This document shows positions 17,368-26,916 of a stretch of DNA of 64,000 bases, piece after piece (the stretch's first letter is position 1; each line of letters begins with the position of its first letter). The stretch lies in NCBI RefSeq assembly GCF_946885955.1, contig NZ_CAMPHI010000008.1, positions 82,103 to 146,102 of the forward strand, read 5' to 3'. The DNA comes from an uncultured Pseudomonas sp. GTDB taxonomy: Bacteria; Pseudomonadota; Gammaproteobacteria; Pseudomonadales; Pseudomonadaceae. Below the pieces are notes generated by a model that worked only from the letters and a program-made list of their open reading frames with translations, was not told the DNA's origin and searched no databases. Made by a program: the position numbers and the translations under genes.

Positions 17368-18534
17368 TTATAGCGCCAGCCCGGCCTTGATCCGATACTG
17401 ATTGCGCACCGGGTTGGCATATTGCAGCACCAGATAGGGCTGTTGCGGTTCCGGGCAGGCATCCAGGCGCTTTTGCCATTCGATCTGCGCGGCCGCCAGT
17501 TCTGCGGCGGGGAACAGTTGCTCCGCGCTGGGAACCTGCAATTGCGGATCGCGTTCCGACCACATGGCATACGCCAGGTAGTGCACCGGAAACAGCCGAT
17601 AGCCGGTGAGAATCTGCTGATCCACCGCCTGCGCCAGTTGCTTGGTGTCGTCCGGCACGTCGCTGACCGGTGCATTGAAATGCACATGCACACGACCTTT
17701 GTAACCGGTGATGCCGCGGGCGATGCTCTGGTCGTCTTCGCCGGGTGCCTTGGTGTAGCCGCCGGTGCTCGCGCGGATATACAGCTCGTGGGCCTTGGCC
17801 AGATCGCAGGGGTCGTATTCGTAGCTGATCGACACCGGGGTCAGTTGTAGCGAGCGGATCACTTCGGCGAAGGGTTCGCCCTTGCGGCTCATATGGAACA
17901 TCTTGAGGATCGCCGAATCGGTACGATCGTCGCCGTCCTTGGCGCGCCCTTCGGCTTGGGCGATCCAGATCGATTCGCCATCAGTGCGGATCGAATGATT
18001 GATATAGGCCGACAGCAGCTGATACGAGGCCAGCTTCTCGCGCCGGCCGCTGATCGAGCGGTGTACGATGAAACTCTTGTTCAGGCGCATCAGGTCGCTA
18101 ACGAACGGCTTTTGCAGCAGATTGTCGCCAATCGCGATGCGCGGTGTGGTCAGGCCCGCGTGGTAAACCGCGTAGTTGACGATGGCCGGATCCATGACGA
18201 TATCGCGGTGGTTGGCGAGGAACAGGTAAGCGCTGCCTGCCTTGAGTTGCTCGATGCCGGAGTAGCTCACGCCATCGGTGGCATGTTCGATCGTGCGGTC
18301 GACATAGCCTTCGATTTTTTCCTGGAGCGCGTTCACCGATGCGATGCCACGGAACTCAAGACGCAGGCGATGAGCTATAAGAGGTTTGAGCAACCAACCG
18401 AGCGGGCGGGCCAAACGCGGGAAGCGGAAGCGGGTCAGAATCTGGAGAAAGGCCTGGTCGGTCAGTAGGCGTTCCAGAACGGCGGGTACTTCGGCGTCGG
18501 CGTAAGGTCGGATGGCATCGAATTCGCCCATCAT
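17368..18534 (-). CDS. 1-acyl-glycerol-3-phosphate-type acyltransferase
   Basis: 388 aa from the MMGEFDAIRPYADAEVP start. The PlsC/PlsB-like block I is LFLANHRDIVMDPAIVNYA (His and two Asp). A later block reads FIVHRSISGRREKL and SIWIAQAEGRAKDG, matching acyl-acceptor motifs. It should transfer acyl chains to a glycerophosphate-type acceptor at the membrane. The upstream in-frame start at 18594 is less likely. A separate acyltransferase from the housekeeping plsB/plsC is implied. Confidence 0.85.
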   Translation of the reverse strand: MMGEFDAIRPYADAEVPAVLERLLTDQAFLQILTRFRFPRLARPLGWLLKPLIAHRLRLEFRGIASVNALQEKIEGYVDRTIEHATDGVSYSGIEQLKAGSAYLFLANHRDIVMDPAIVNYAVYHAGLTTPRIAIGDNLLQKPFVSDLMRLNKSFIVHRSISGRREKLASYQLLSAYINHSIRTDGESIWIAQAEGRAKDGDDRTDSAILKMFHMSRKGEPFAEVIRSLQLTPVSISYEYDPCDLAKAHELYIRASTGGYTKAPGEDDQSIARGITGYKGRVHVHFNAPVSDVPDDTKQLAQAVDQQILTGYRLFPVHYLAYAMWSERDPQLQVPSAEQLFPAAELAAAQIEWQKRLDACPEPQQPYLVLQYANPVRNQYRIKAGLAL

Positions 18535-18634
18535 GTTCTCTTGTCGTGGTCGGCTGCGGTTAATAGTGAGTGGCCCCGGTATTTGGGCCTGCAATAGACC
18601 AGCGATTATACCTGCAAGTCACAAGGAGGCTTCG

Positions 18635-18817
18635 ATGCTGGAACTCCAGAGTTATCACTGTCCCTATTGCGGCGAGCCGGTCGAGGCCCTGTTGGATCTG
18701 TCGGCCGGCGATCAGCACTATATCGAGGACTGCCCGGTATGTTGCCGGCCGATTGTTTTCGAACTGCACACCGATGGTCAGGACTGGACATTGGATACCC
18801 GGGGGGAGAACGACTGA
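18635..18817 (+). CDS. CPxCG-type zinc-ribbon protein, 60 aa
   Basis: Two CPxC pairs, HCPYCGEP and DCPVCCRP, 30 residues apart, form a zinc ribbon. AAGGAGG lies upstream of the ATG at 18635. The stop overlaps the next ATG (TGATG), so it is translationally coupled to the DUF2007 protein, a common pairing in pseudomonads. Confidence 0.85.
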   Translation: MLELQSYHCPYCGEPVEALLDLSAGDQHYIEDCPVCCRPIVFELHTDGQDWTLDTRGEND

Positions 18818-19077
18818 TGCAGCGCATATACGAACCGCAGGACCTGATGGAGGCCGAGCTGCTGATGAGCATGCTCGCCAGCGAGGGCATCGAAACCCAC
18901 CTGGCCGGTCGCGATCTGATCGGCGCCATTGGCGAGCTTCCGGCATGCGGACTGCTTGGTTTGATGGTGGAAAACCGCCAAGCCGAACGCGCGCAGCAAT
19001 TGATCGCCGCGTACAATGGCGCGCAACCGCTAACCGGCGATGAGCCGGAGAATGAGCAGGGCGTGTTGCTCTGCTAG
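18817..19077 (+). CDS. DUF2007 putative signal-transducing protein
   Basis: 86 aa, with the family start RIYEPQDLMEAELLMSMLAS and GIETHLAGRDLIGAIGELP. The domain resembles a small PII-like fold; its ligand is unknown. Start overlaps the stop of the zinc-ribbon gene by one base. Confidence 0.85.
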   Translation: MQRIYEPQDLMEAELLMSMLASEGIETHLAGRDLIGAIGELPACGLLGLMVENRQAERAQQLIAAYNGAQPLTGDEPENEQGVLLC

Positions 19078-19189
19078 CCTGAAAGGGCCTGGCGCCGGGC
19101 GTCTGCAATCGCCATGGCGATGGCGTTCGATTCGGCTGCATTCTGTTCCTGTCCCAGCTTCCTTGCGCCAGCCGCTATCGAGTTATTTC

Positions 19190-19807
19190 ATGTGTGGACG
19201 TTTTGCCCTGTTCCGCTGGTCGCCGGCATTTGCCGCGCTGCCCGGGTTTCCCGCTGACCAGCAGCCGCACTGGAATATCGCACCGCATGCGCAGGTTCTG
19301 TTGCTGCGCGCAATCGACGGCGAGCGTCAGCTGGCGAGGGTGCGCTGGGGACTGACTCCGGCCTGGCTGAAGGATCTGTCGAAGACTCCGGCGCAGGCGC
19401 GGGCCGAGACGTTGGCCGAGCAACCGATGTTTCGCGAAGCACTGCATTTACGCCGAGGGTTGCTGCCAGCCAATGGTTTTTACGAATGGCGTGGTGCGGC
19501 GCGCAAGCGCCCCTACTGGCTGACCGGCGAGGGCTCGCCGCTGTATTTCGCAGCGTTGTGGGAGGCCTACCCGGTGGACGGTCATGTCTATTTGAGCGCG
19601 GCGGTGATTACTCGGGCCGCCGCCAACTTGCGCCGCCCACTGATTCTCGATGCGGCGGCTCAGGACGCCTGGTTGGCTGCGGATACGCCGTTGCCGCAGT
19701 TGCAGTCGCTGTTGGCGGGCCCGCAGCCGACATTGCGCGAACGGGTACTGGCCAATCTGGTCAACGACCCCAAACTCGATGGACCCGAGTGCCTGACGCC
19801 GGCGTAA
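19190..19807 (+). CDS. SRAP (YedK/HMCES) family protein, atypical active site
   Basis: 205 aa. Begins MCGRF, so the catalytic Cys2 that crosslinks abasic sites in single-stranded DNA is present, as is the glutamate in LPANGFYEWR. Two other conserved residues look absent: the Asn of NARAET is Gln here (AQARAETLAE), and the HDRMP histidine segment is missing (ITRAAANLRRPLILD). It may crosslink without normal reversal, or be a divergent paralogue. No LexA box was recognised upstream. Confidence 0.8.
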   Translation: MCGRFALFRWSPAFAALPGFPADQQPHWNIAPHAQVLLLRAIDGERQLARVRWGLTPAWLKDLSKTPAQARAETLAEQPMFREALHLRRGLLPANGFYEWRGAARKRPYWLTGEGSPLYFAALWEAYPVDGHVYLSAAVITRAAANLRRPLILDAAAQDAWLAADTPLPQLQSLLAGPQPTLRERVLANLVNDPKLDGPECLTPA

Positions 19808-19931
19808 GCCATAAGACAGGCCATGAGCTTCAAGCCATAAGCTGCAAGTAAGGGCAAAAAGCTCGACCCTGTTCGGACGGGCCGCAGACTGCTTCGCGTG
19901 CAGGGAGCGGCCAACCGCCGAGCTATTGACC

Positions 19932-22082
19932 TCAAACCTTGAACTGATTGATCAGGCGCCGCTGTTGTTCAGCCAGCTGGGTCAGTTCGGCGCTCGCCTT
20001 GCTGGCTTCGTCGGCGCCCCCCGCGACCTCGTTGGCGACCTGGCCGATGCTGGTGACATTGCGGTTGATATCTTCGGCCACTGCGCTCTGTTGCTCGGCG
20101 GCGCTGGCGATTTGCGTGTTCATGTCATTGATCACCGAGACCGCGTTGGTGATCGAGGCCAGGGCCTCGTCGGCCGCGCCCGCCTGCTGCACGCTGATTT
20201 CGGTTTTGCGCTGGCTGTCCTCCATGACTTTCACCACGTCGCGAGTGCCCTGTTGCAGCTGTTGAATCATGCTTTGGATTTCTTCGGTGGCCTTCTGGGT
20301 TTTCTGTGCCAGGTTGCGCACTTCGTCGGCTACTACGGCAAAACCACGGCCTTGTTCGCCGGCCCGCGCCGCCTCGATGGCCGCATTCAGGGCCAGCAGG
20401 TTGGTCTGTTCGGCGATGCCGCGAATCGCCACCAGAATCGCATTGATGTTCTCGCTGTCCTTGGCCAGGGTTTGCACCACCCCGACGGCGCGGCCTATCT
20501 CTTCTGCCAGGGCGGCAATCGCGTCGGCGGTGTGCTGCACCGTCTGCTTGCCCAGGTTGGCAGCCTGGTCGGCATGATTGGCCGCCTCTGCGGCATGGGT
20601 GGCGTTGCGTGCGACGTCCTGGGCGGTGACGGTCATCTGGTGCACGGCGGTGGCCACCAGCTCGATCTCCGACAGCTGCTTTTGCACGCCCATGTTGGTG
20701 CGGATAGCGATGTCGGCGGTGTATTCCGAGGAGTCGCTGACCTTTTGTACCGAAGCGACCACCTGGCTGATCATGTTTTGCAATTTACCGAGAAAGCGGT
20801 TGAAGCCCTGGGCCATGGCGCCCAGCTCGTCGTTGCGCTGCACATCGAGGCGACGGGTTAGATCGCCTTCGCCCTGGGCGATGTCCTCGAGCATGGCGAC
20901 CATTTGGCGGAGCGGCCGGGCAATGCCGTAGCCGACGAACCAGACCACCAGCAAGCCAATGGCCGCAATCAGCAGGCCCACCAGTGCCATTCCCAGGGTG
21001 TCGGCATCGCGTTGGGCGGCGAGTTCGCTCTGTAGTGCCTGTAGGTCGGCCATCACGGATTTCAACGGCAGGGTCAACGCCAGCGTCCAGCGCGAATCGG
21101 TGTCGCCGACGGGGAAGTTGAGAAATAACTCTATCCGGCCATTGTCGGCATCGTCCGCGGCCTGCAGGTTGTATTCGATTTTGTTGGCTTCGAGGGTCTT
21201 CAGAGTATTCAGCGCTGCGGTATCGAACAGTTCGCTGGCCTGGCTGCCGAGTTTGTCCGGTGCCTGGGTGGACGCGACCAGGCTGCCGTTGTTGGCGATC
21301 AGGGCCAGTTCGCCGGCACCCTCATACAGCTCGCGGTCGGCGCTTAGCAGCAGGTCCTGAATGAAGTTGACCGCCAGGTCGGCGCCGGCGATGCCACGGA
21401 ATTCACCGTTGACCAGAATGGGCGAAGTGAACGAGGCGAGCATGACCATTTTGCCGCCGACGTCGTAGGGCGCCGGGTCGATCACACAGGGACGCTTGCG
21501 TTCTTTCGGGCACAGGTAGTATTCGCCTTCGCGCACGCCGGTGGGTAGCAGCTTCTCGCTCTCCATGGTGCCTAGCGCGTCGAGCCCCAGGCTGCCGTCG
21601 GGATTGCGGAACCACCAAGTCAGGAAGCGCCCGCTGCCGTCGTAGCCGTTGTCCTTGGGACCGGCGTAGATGTCGTCGTTGGCGTCGAAGGCATTCGGTT
21701 CCCAGCCAATGTAGGTGCCGAGCAGCTTGGGATTCTGTGCCGTGGTTTCACGCAGCAGACTGGACAGCTCTTCGCGGCTGGTGGCAAGCAGCGGCGCACC
21801 ATTGGCGTCCTGCATGCCGAGCAGGGCATTGAGTCGAGCCAGATCGGCGGTGATCTGCAGGGGCAGTTCGAGCTCGCGCTGAATCTTCAGTGTTTGCACC
21901 TGAACCAGGGCCGCCAGGCGTTGTTCGACGAATCGTTCGAGCAAAGTCTGGGTGCGCTCCTGCACCAGAGCCTGGCTACGGTGGCCGGCGAACAGCGCGT
22001 AGAGCACCAGGGCCGCCACCACCACGAGGATGATCGCGCCGGTGAGGGCAGCAACCGAGGTTTGCACGGACTTGAACTTCAT
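19932..22082 (-). CDS. methyl-accepting chemotaxis protein with dCache sensor
   Basis: 716 aa. TM1 at about 10-32; periplasmic sensor to about 365 ([40 protein letters not shown], consistent with double Cache); TM2 near 370-390; HAMP; signalling hairpin with the tip [20 protein letters not shown]. No C-terminal CheR-binding pentapeptide. Ligand not predictable from sequence; dCache receptors often sense amino acids or amines. Not next to other che genes. Confidence 0.92.
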   Translation of the reverse strand: MKFKSVQTSVAALTGAIILVVVAALVLYALFAGHRSQALVQERTQTLLERFVEQRLAALVQVQTLKIQRELELPLQITADLARLNALLGMQDANGAPLLATSREELSSLLRETTAQNPKLLGTYIGWEPNAFDANDDIYAGPKDNGYDGSGRFLTWWFRNPDGSLGLDALGTMESEKLLPTGVREGEYYLCPKERKRPCVIDPAPYDVGGKMVMLASFTSPILVNGEFRGIAGADLAVNFIQDLLLSADRELYEGAGELALIANNGSLVASTQAPDKLGSQASELFDTAALNTLKTLEANKIEYNLQAADDADNGRIELFLNFPVGDTDSRWTLALTLPLKSVMADLQALQSELAAQRDADTLGMALVGLLIAAIGLLVVWFVGYGIARPLRQMVAMLEDIAQGEGDLTRRLDVQRNDELGAMAQGFNRFLGKLQNMISQVVASVQKVSDSSEYTADIAIRTNMGVQKQLSEIELVATAVHQMTVTAQDVARNATHAAEAANHADQAANLGKQTVQHTADAIAALAEEIGRAVGVVQTLAKDSENINAILVAIRGIAEQTNLLALNAAIEAARAGEQGRGFAVVADEVRNLAQKTQKATEEIQSMIQQLQQGTRDVVKVMEDSQRKTEISVQQAGAADEALASITNAVSVINDMNTQIASAAEQQSAVAEDINRNVTSIGQVANEVAGGADEASKASAELTQLAEQQRRLINQFKV

Positions 22083-22307
22083 GGGAACTCCGCAGCGCGG
22101 TTAATGCCTATCCAAGGCTATCGGAGGCAGTTATCGAATCCTTAATGCCCTAATGGATGAAAGTTCGCTGTTGCCGATATTGCAAGTCGAACGGGTGTCC
22201 CTGGCAGCGTGGTGCGCTGAGTGGCACCCGCTGCTGCGGTTGCGGTCGCGTAGGTTGTTTCCCGGTGGGCTGCTAGCATAGCGTGCTCACTAATATGGAG
22301 GATCAGC

Positions 22308-23129
22308 ATGAATCGGTTGTTGTCTGTATCCGCTCTGGTCGCGGCAGTGCTGTTGGCGGGATGCCAGGCCGTCAATACCACCAGTGGTGGTGCGGTGGGG
22401 GTCGACCGCAAACAGTATATGTTCAGCGCCTTGTCGACCCAGGAAGTCAATCAGATGTATGCGCAGTCCTACCGGCAAACGTTGGGGGAAGCTTCGAGCA
22501 AGGGGGTGCTGGACAAGAGCAGCGCCAATGCCAAGCGCCTGCGGGTCATCGCCAGCCGCTTGATCGAGCAGGCTCCGCTGTTCCGTGCAGATGCGGCGCA
22601 GTGGCAATGGGAGGTCAATCTGATCAAGAGTCCGGAGCTGAACGCGAATTGCGGCCCTGGCGGCAAGATCATTTTCTACAGCGGCATCATCGAAAAGTTG
22701 AAGCTCAGCGACGACGAGATTGCCGCAGTGATGGGCCACGAAATCGCCCATGCCCTGCGCGAACACAGCCGTGAAGCCATGTCGCGGGCCTATGGCGTGG
22801 AATTGGCCAAGCAGGGCGCCGGCGCGCTGCTGGGCTTGGGCGAAGGCTCCATGGCCATGGCCGATACGGTGGTGCAGTACAGCCTGACCTTGCCCAACAG
22901 TCGCGGCAACGAGAACGAGGCGGACCTGCTGGGGCTGGAGTTGGCCGCGCGCGCGGGTTACGACCCGAATGCCGCCGTCAGCCTGTGGAGGAAGATGGCC
23001 GCCGCCAGCGAGGGCGCGCCACCCGAATTCATGAGCACCCACCCGTCGTCCAGCTCGCGGATCGCGGCGTTGCAGGCGGCAATCCCGAAAGTCATGCCGC
23101 TGTATCGGCAGGCCAAGAGCGGCAGCTGA
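22308..23129 (+). CDS. M48-family lipoprotein metallopeptidase (LoiP/YcaL-like)
   Basis: 273 aa. Signal peptide with lipobox VLLAGC. The zinc site HEIAH (MGHEIAHALREH, about residue 144) and third ligand in NENEADLLGLELAARAGYD are intact. The C-terminal FMSTHPSSSSRIAAL is typical of outer-membrane quality-control proteases such as LoiP and YcaL. GGAG upstream of the ATG. Single gene, divergent from the chemoreceptor. Confidence 0.92.
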   Translation: MNRLLSVSALVAAVLLAGCQAVNTTSGGAVGVDRKQYMFSALSTQEVNQMYAQSYRQTLGEASSKGVLDKSSANAKRLRVIASRLIEQAPLFRADAAQWQWEVNLIKSPELNANCGPGGKIIFYSGIIEKLKLSDDEIAAVMGHEIAHALREHSREAMSRAYGVELAKQGAGALLGLGEGSMAMADTVVQYSLTLPNSRGNENEADLLGLELAARAGYDPNAAVSLWRKMAAASEGAPPEFMSTHPSSSSRIAALQAAIPKVMPLYRQAKSGS

Positions 23130-23188
23130 CAGCCGGCCGTACGTACCTGGATATTGCGCCACGCGCGCCGTATCCAGGGTGGGGGAGA

Positions 23189-23632
23189 TTAAGGCAGGGC
23201 TTTTTCAGCGAAGGGGCGGGTTTCCAGGCCCAATTGCGCACGAAAGCTTTCCATGTCGAACATCGTGCAGATTTCCTGGATGTCGTTATTCGGCGTCAGG
23301 CTCCAGAAGGCCATCGCCGAGATGCTCATCACCTTGTCGCTGGGCGGGTAGCCGAGGGCGGGCTTTTCGATGGTGCCGATCAGCGTGCTCCAGGTGACGA
23401 CCTTGTTGCCTTCGGCGACGCATTCCTCGATCACGACTTCCAGGTCCGGCATGGCCAGTCGGATGTCCTGCACCATGCGTATAAAGGCCTCGCTGTTAAG
23501 CGGGTGGCCGACAAACGAGCTCTTGTAGAGAAAGTCCTTGCTGTGCAATTGCTCAGCCAGGGCCAGATGACCTTTGTTCCATGACAGGTCTATATGTTTG
23601 CGAACCAGCTTTTTACGTGCTTCCAACGACAC
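23189..23632 (-). CDS. SnoaL-like / ester cyclase fold protein
   Basis: 147 aa, NTF2-like alpha+beta barrel. The sequence has FIRMVQDIRLAMPDLEVVIE and EGNKVVTWSTLIGT, as in SnoaL-like polyketide cyclases and their many uncharacterised relatives. No biosynthetic cluster is nearby, so a housekeeping or stress role is as likely as a cyclase role. Confidence 0.75.
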   Translation of the reverse strand: MSLEARKKLVRKHIDLSWNKGHLALAEQLHSKDFLYKSSFVGHPLNSEAFIRMVQDIRLAMPDLEVVIEECVAEGNKVVTWSTLIGTIEKPALGYPPSDKVMSISAMAFWSLTPNNDIQEICTMFDMESFRAQLGLETRPFAEKALP

Positions 23633-23724
23633 AGGCGCCTCCTGGTTGCAGTGCGAGTGAGCAAGTCCTTGCGCACTCTAGCAGCAGTCGACGCGATGGT
23701 GCAGAGGTCGTTAGGGTTCTGGCG

Positions 23725-24309
23725 TCAAAAAATTCCGTTAAGTGCCAATGCTTGATAGCCGGCATAAATGGCCAGGGCGAAAAAGGCGCCAGCTGCCAGG
23801 CGCCGTATCAGGGTCAGCGGCAAGCGCTCGGCGGCGAAGTTGCCGGCAAGTACCACGGGTACGTTGGCCGCCAGCATGCCCAGGGTGGTACCGATCACCA
23901 CCAGAATCAGGTGCGGGTACTGAGCGGCGAGCATTACGGTCGCGATCTGGGTCTTGTCGCCCATCTCAGCGATAAAGAAGGCGATCAGGGTGGTGATAAA
24001 AGGGCCGAAGCGTTTCAGGCCAGTGTTGTCGTCATCGTCCAGTTTGTCGGGCACCAGGGTCCATAGCGCCACGGCGAAGAAGGAGGCGGCCAGCAGCCAG
24101 CTCAGCGTGGCGGGGGAGAACAGGCCGGCAGCCCAGTTGCCGATGGCGCCCGCAGCGAAGTGGTTGGCGAGTGTCGCGAGCAGAATGCCCCAGACGATCG
24201 GCCAGGGTTTGCGAAAGCGTGCCGCCAACAGCAAGGCGAGCAGCTGTGTCTTGTCGCCGATTTCGGCCAAGGCAACGATCAGGGTGGGAACGAACAGGGA
24301 TTCCAGCAT
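23725..24309 (-). CDS. TMEM165/GDT1-family cation exporter (probable Mn2+)
   Basis: 194 aa with about six membrane helices and the two family motifs, ALAEIGDKTQLLALLLA and IAEMGDKTQIATVMLAA, that form the cation site. Bacterial members export manganese. The yybP-ykoY-like RNA directly upstream (24335-24525) supports this assignment: high Mn2+ should switch the gene on. Confidence 0.9.
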   Translation of the reverse strand: MLESLFVPTLIVALAEIGDKTQLLALLLAARFRKPWPIVWGILLATLANHFAAGAIGNWAAGLFSPATLSWLLAASFFAVALWTLVPDKLDDDDNTGLKRFGPFITTLIAFFIAEMGDKTQIATVMLAAQYPHLILVVIGTTLGMLAANVPVVLAGNFAAERLPLTLIRRLAAGAFFALAIYAGYQALALNGIF

Positions 24310-24334
24310 CAGGCTTTCCTAAGGGGCGGGTCGA

Positions 24335-24525
24335 CATGGCTATGACACGTACAGCCTTCCCGCCCCGGGTAAGGTGTGCGTGTCATAGGTCTTGTCAAAC
24401 CGCAGGCCCTCTATCGGGCCTTGGGTCGCGCGCGCCATGGTCTGCTGACCAAGTATGTTGACGTGCGCCGGGCGAGGCGCTGCAAAGCGCTCGCGGGAGA
24501 CTACTCCCCTAGGACGCGCGCATTC
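24335..24525 (-). ncRNA. yybP-ykoY manganese riboswitch
   Basis: Read on the minus strand, the leader contains the family landmarks CTAGGGGAGTAGTCTCCC (paired GGGAG/CTCCC), GTCAACATACTTGG and a long hairpin CTATGACACG...CGTGTCATAG close to the start codon. These are the conserved loops of the Mn2+-sensing yybP-ykoY RNA as I know it. The hairpin next to the ATG probably controls translation. The edges are approximate. Confidence 0.8.
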
Positions 24526-24558
24526 TGCCCAAGCGAGGCCTGGAGAGCAAGCGCCGGT

Positions 24559-25557
24559 TCAGCGCTTGTTCGCCTTATAGATGCGAAAGCCATTGGCCTC
24601 GGCCAGGGTTTCGCAGGGGCCGAGGTGCTGCTCGATCAGTGGTGGGTATTTCAGAAAACTGTTGGCCACCAGGCGCAGCTGGCCACCGTGGTTCAGATGC
24701 GCAACGGCTTTCTGCAGCAGCGTTTCCGTGGCGTGGTAGTGGGTGTGCACGCCCTGGTGGAACGGCGGATTGCTGAGAATCGCGCTGAGACCCTGGGGTG
24801 CCGCGTCTATGCCGTCGCCGCAAATGACCTCGGCTTCCAGGCCGTTTTCCATCAGGGTCAAGCGGCTGCTGGCGACGGCGAAGGCATCGACATCGAGCAG
24901 GCTCACCCGGCTCTGTGGATAGCGGCGTTTCAACGCGGCGCCCAATACTCCGGCGCCGCAGCCGAAATCCAGTATATGGCCTTCCGGCACTTGCTCCAGA
25001 TGCTGCAACAGCAGGGCGCTGCCGACATCCAGGCGACCATGGCTGAATACCCCGGGCAGGCTGACCACGCTGAGCGGACCATCGGCCAGTGCCAGGCTGT
25101 AGTGCTTGGCCAGGGCCGTGAGGTCGGGTACGGCGGGCGCATGTTCGACCTTTACCTGCCAAAGCTGGCAGTGACGCGCGCTATCGAGTTTGCGCGCCCT
25201 GCCGAACGCGGCCAGTTGCTTGGCCGCGCGTTCGATGCCGGCGCGTTTTTCCCCGACCAGATAGAGCAGGCCACCGGGTAAAAAGGCCGCCAGGGCGTTC
25301 AGCAGGTACTCGGTCAGCTCGCGGGATTTCGGTAGAAAGAGTACGGCCGCCGCACCGGACGTTTCGGGTGGACGGACGTCGAAATGAACGCGTCCAGCGA
25401 AGCGCGCCTCCAGCTGCGCGTGTTCGCCGGCATGCCAGCTCCAGCCTCGCGCCTGTGGCAACTGGCCGAGCAGATCGTCGGCGGGCAAGCCGGCGAGCAG
25501 CAACGAGCCGCCGAACAGCTCGGCCTGGCGCAGCAATACTTCGCTTCGCGGGTCCAT
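24559..25557 (-). CDS. rsmC: 16S rRNA m2G1207 methyltransferase
   Basis: 332 aa with two Rossmann domains, the N-terminal one degenerate. The active domain has the SAM site [34 protein letters not shown] and the NPPFHQG catalytic motif for guanine N2 methylation. Length and architecture fit RsmC rather than RlmG. The C-terminus is [10 protein letters not shown]. Confidence 0.9.
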   Translation of the reverse strand: MDPRSEVLLRQAELFGGSLLLAGLPADDLLGQLPQARGWSWHAGEHAQLEARFAGRVHFDVRPPETSGAAAVLFLPKSRELTEYLLNALAAFLPGGLLYLVGEKRAGIERAAKQLAAFGRARKLDSARHCQLWQVKVEHAPAVPDLTALAKHYSLALADGPLSVVSLPGVFSHGRLDVGSALLLQHLEQVPEGHILDFGCGAGVLGAALKRRYPQSRVSLLDVDAFAVASSRLTLMENGLEAEVICGDGIDAAPQGLSAILSNPPFHQGVHTHYHATETLLQKAVAHLNHGGQLRLVANSFLKYPPLIEQHLGPCETLAEANGFRIYKANKR

Positions 25558-25586
25558 ATTCGCTCCTGAAAAATGGCGCGCAGCTT

Positions 25587-25881
25587 AGGGTCTGTTCCCG
25601 TTTCAGCGCAAGCCGCGTTGCCGCGCAAAATTTCGCCATGGCCGGGCGGCGATCCGCTAGGCGTAGGACACAGGTAATGGACTAGCCGTCCGCGTTTTCC
25701 CTTGCCAAGTCCTACAACAACGCATGGCGATATTTTCCGCGCAACCCGTAGGGCCGGGCCTGTTTTAGCGCGATGCTGCGTTTCTCGACGCTCATTTGGA
25801 ACGACCAAACTTCGCGTCTCGTGCCTTGCCTCGCGCTAAAACAGGCTCCGGCGCGGTCGCGATGAAACGGGAACAGACCCT
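25587..25881. mobile_element. MITE-like element with 19-bp terminal inverted repeats
   Basis: AGGGTCTGTTCCCGTTTCA at 25587-25605 is perfectly inverted at 25863-25881. There is no coding capacity. Inner inverted repeats (GCCTGTTTTAGCGCGA near 25757 against TCGCGCTAAAACAGGC near 25833, and a GCGCAAAATTTCGCCATGG-like pair near 25622 and 25720) would let it fold into a large cruciform. The right end touches the TGA of the dehydrogenase gene. No convincing target duplication could be set. Confidence 0.75.
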
Positions 25882-26843
25882 CAGACTACGCGACGCGGCG
25901 CACCGCTGAAGAAGGCTTCGGCGTTCTCCGCCAGCTGCGCGACGATACGTTGGCGCGCCTCGCGGCTGCCCCAGGCGCTATGCGGGGTGACGATCAGGCG
26001 CGGCAAGTCGGCGGCGAGCAGGGGATTTCCGGCGCTGGGCGGTTCCTGGCTCAGTACATCGGTGGCGGCACCGCCGAGGTGACCACGGCGCAGGGCGTCG
26101 GCCAGGGCCTGCTCGTTGACCAGGCCGCCGCGTGCGGTGTTGATCAGAAAGGCGCCGGGCTTCATCAGTGCCAACTCTTCGGCATCGATCAGGTTGAAGG
26201 TGTCGACGTTCAACGGGCAGTGCAGGGTCAGGGCGTCCACTTGCGGCAGCAGTTCGGGCAACGGTATACGGTCCGGACGGGGTGCCCGGCCCGGCAGTTG
26301 GCCGAGCAACACGCGCATGCCGAACGCCTCTGCCAGCTTTGCCACGGCACCGCCCAGCTCGCCATGGCCGAGTAGGCCGAGGGTTTTGCCTTCGAGTTCG
26401 ACGATCGGAAAGTCCAGCAGGCAGAACTGCTGCGCTTGCTGCCAGCGACCCTCGCGGATCGCGCGTTGGTAATCGGGCAGGCGGGTGGCCAGAGCTAGCA
26501 ACAGCATCAGGGTGTGTTGGGCCACGGAAGGCGTCCCATAGCCCTGGCAGTTGCATACGGTCACGCCCAGCTCACTCGCCGCCTTCAGGTCGATGTTGTT
26601 GCTGCCGGTGGCCGCCACCAGTACCAGTTTCAACTCGGGGCAGGCGGCAAACACGCTGGCGTCGAGCGGCACCTTGTTGCTGATCGCCACCTGGGCGCCT
26701 TGCAGGCGTTCTATGACTTGTTCGGGGGTGCTGCGATCATGCACCTGCAACTCGGCGAAGGCCTGTTCGAGGGGCGCCATATCAAGGTCGCCGAGATCGA
26801 GCGAGCTATGGTCGAGAAATACTGCGCGGCGATGTTTGCTCAT
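25881..26843 (-). CDS. D-2-hydroxyacid dehydrogenase (glycerate/hydroxypyruvate type)
   Basis: 320 aa from MSKHRRAVFLDHSSLD. The NAD fold is visible as TLGLLGHGELGGAVAKLAEA (a slightly altered GxGxxG), the catalytic Arg in NTARGGLVNEQAL, Glu in DVLSQEPP and His in TPHSAWGSREAR. The nearest assignment is HprA-like NAD-dependent 2-hydroxyacid dehydrogenase. The stop codon abuts the MITE-like element, so that element may supply its 3' end. Divergent from the LysE gene. Confidence 0.88.
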   Translation of the reverse strand: MSKHRRAVFLDHSSLDLGDLDMAPLEQAFAELQVHDRSTPEQVIERLQGAQVAISNKVPLDASVFAACPELKLVLVAATGSNNIDLKAASELGVTVCNCQGYGTPSVAQHTLMLLLALATRLPDYQRAIREGRWQQAQQFCLLDFPIVELEGKTLGLLGHGELGGAVAKLAEAFGMRVLLGQLPGRAPRPDRIPLPELLPQVDALTLHCPLNVDTFNLIDAEELALMKPGAFLINTARGGLVNEQALADALRRGHLGGAATDVLSQEPPSAGNPLLAADLPRLIVTPHSAWGSREARQRIVAQLAENAEAFFSGAPRRVV

Positions 26844-26916
26844 CAGCTGTACCTTTGATTGCACTTGGGACGGGGAGTATTGTGGCGGCTCTGGGACTTT
26901 TATGGGCGAGTTTGCT

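Noticed and set aside
19808..19931. AAGCCATAAGCTGCAAG-type short repeats
   Set aside because: Common low-value intergenic repeat pattern; no clear element boundaries.
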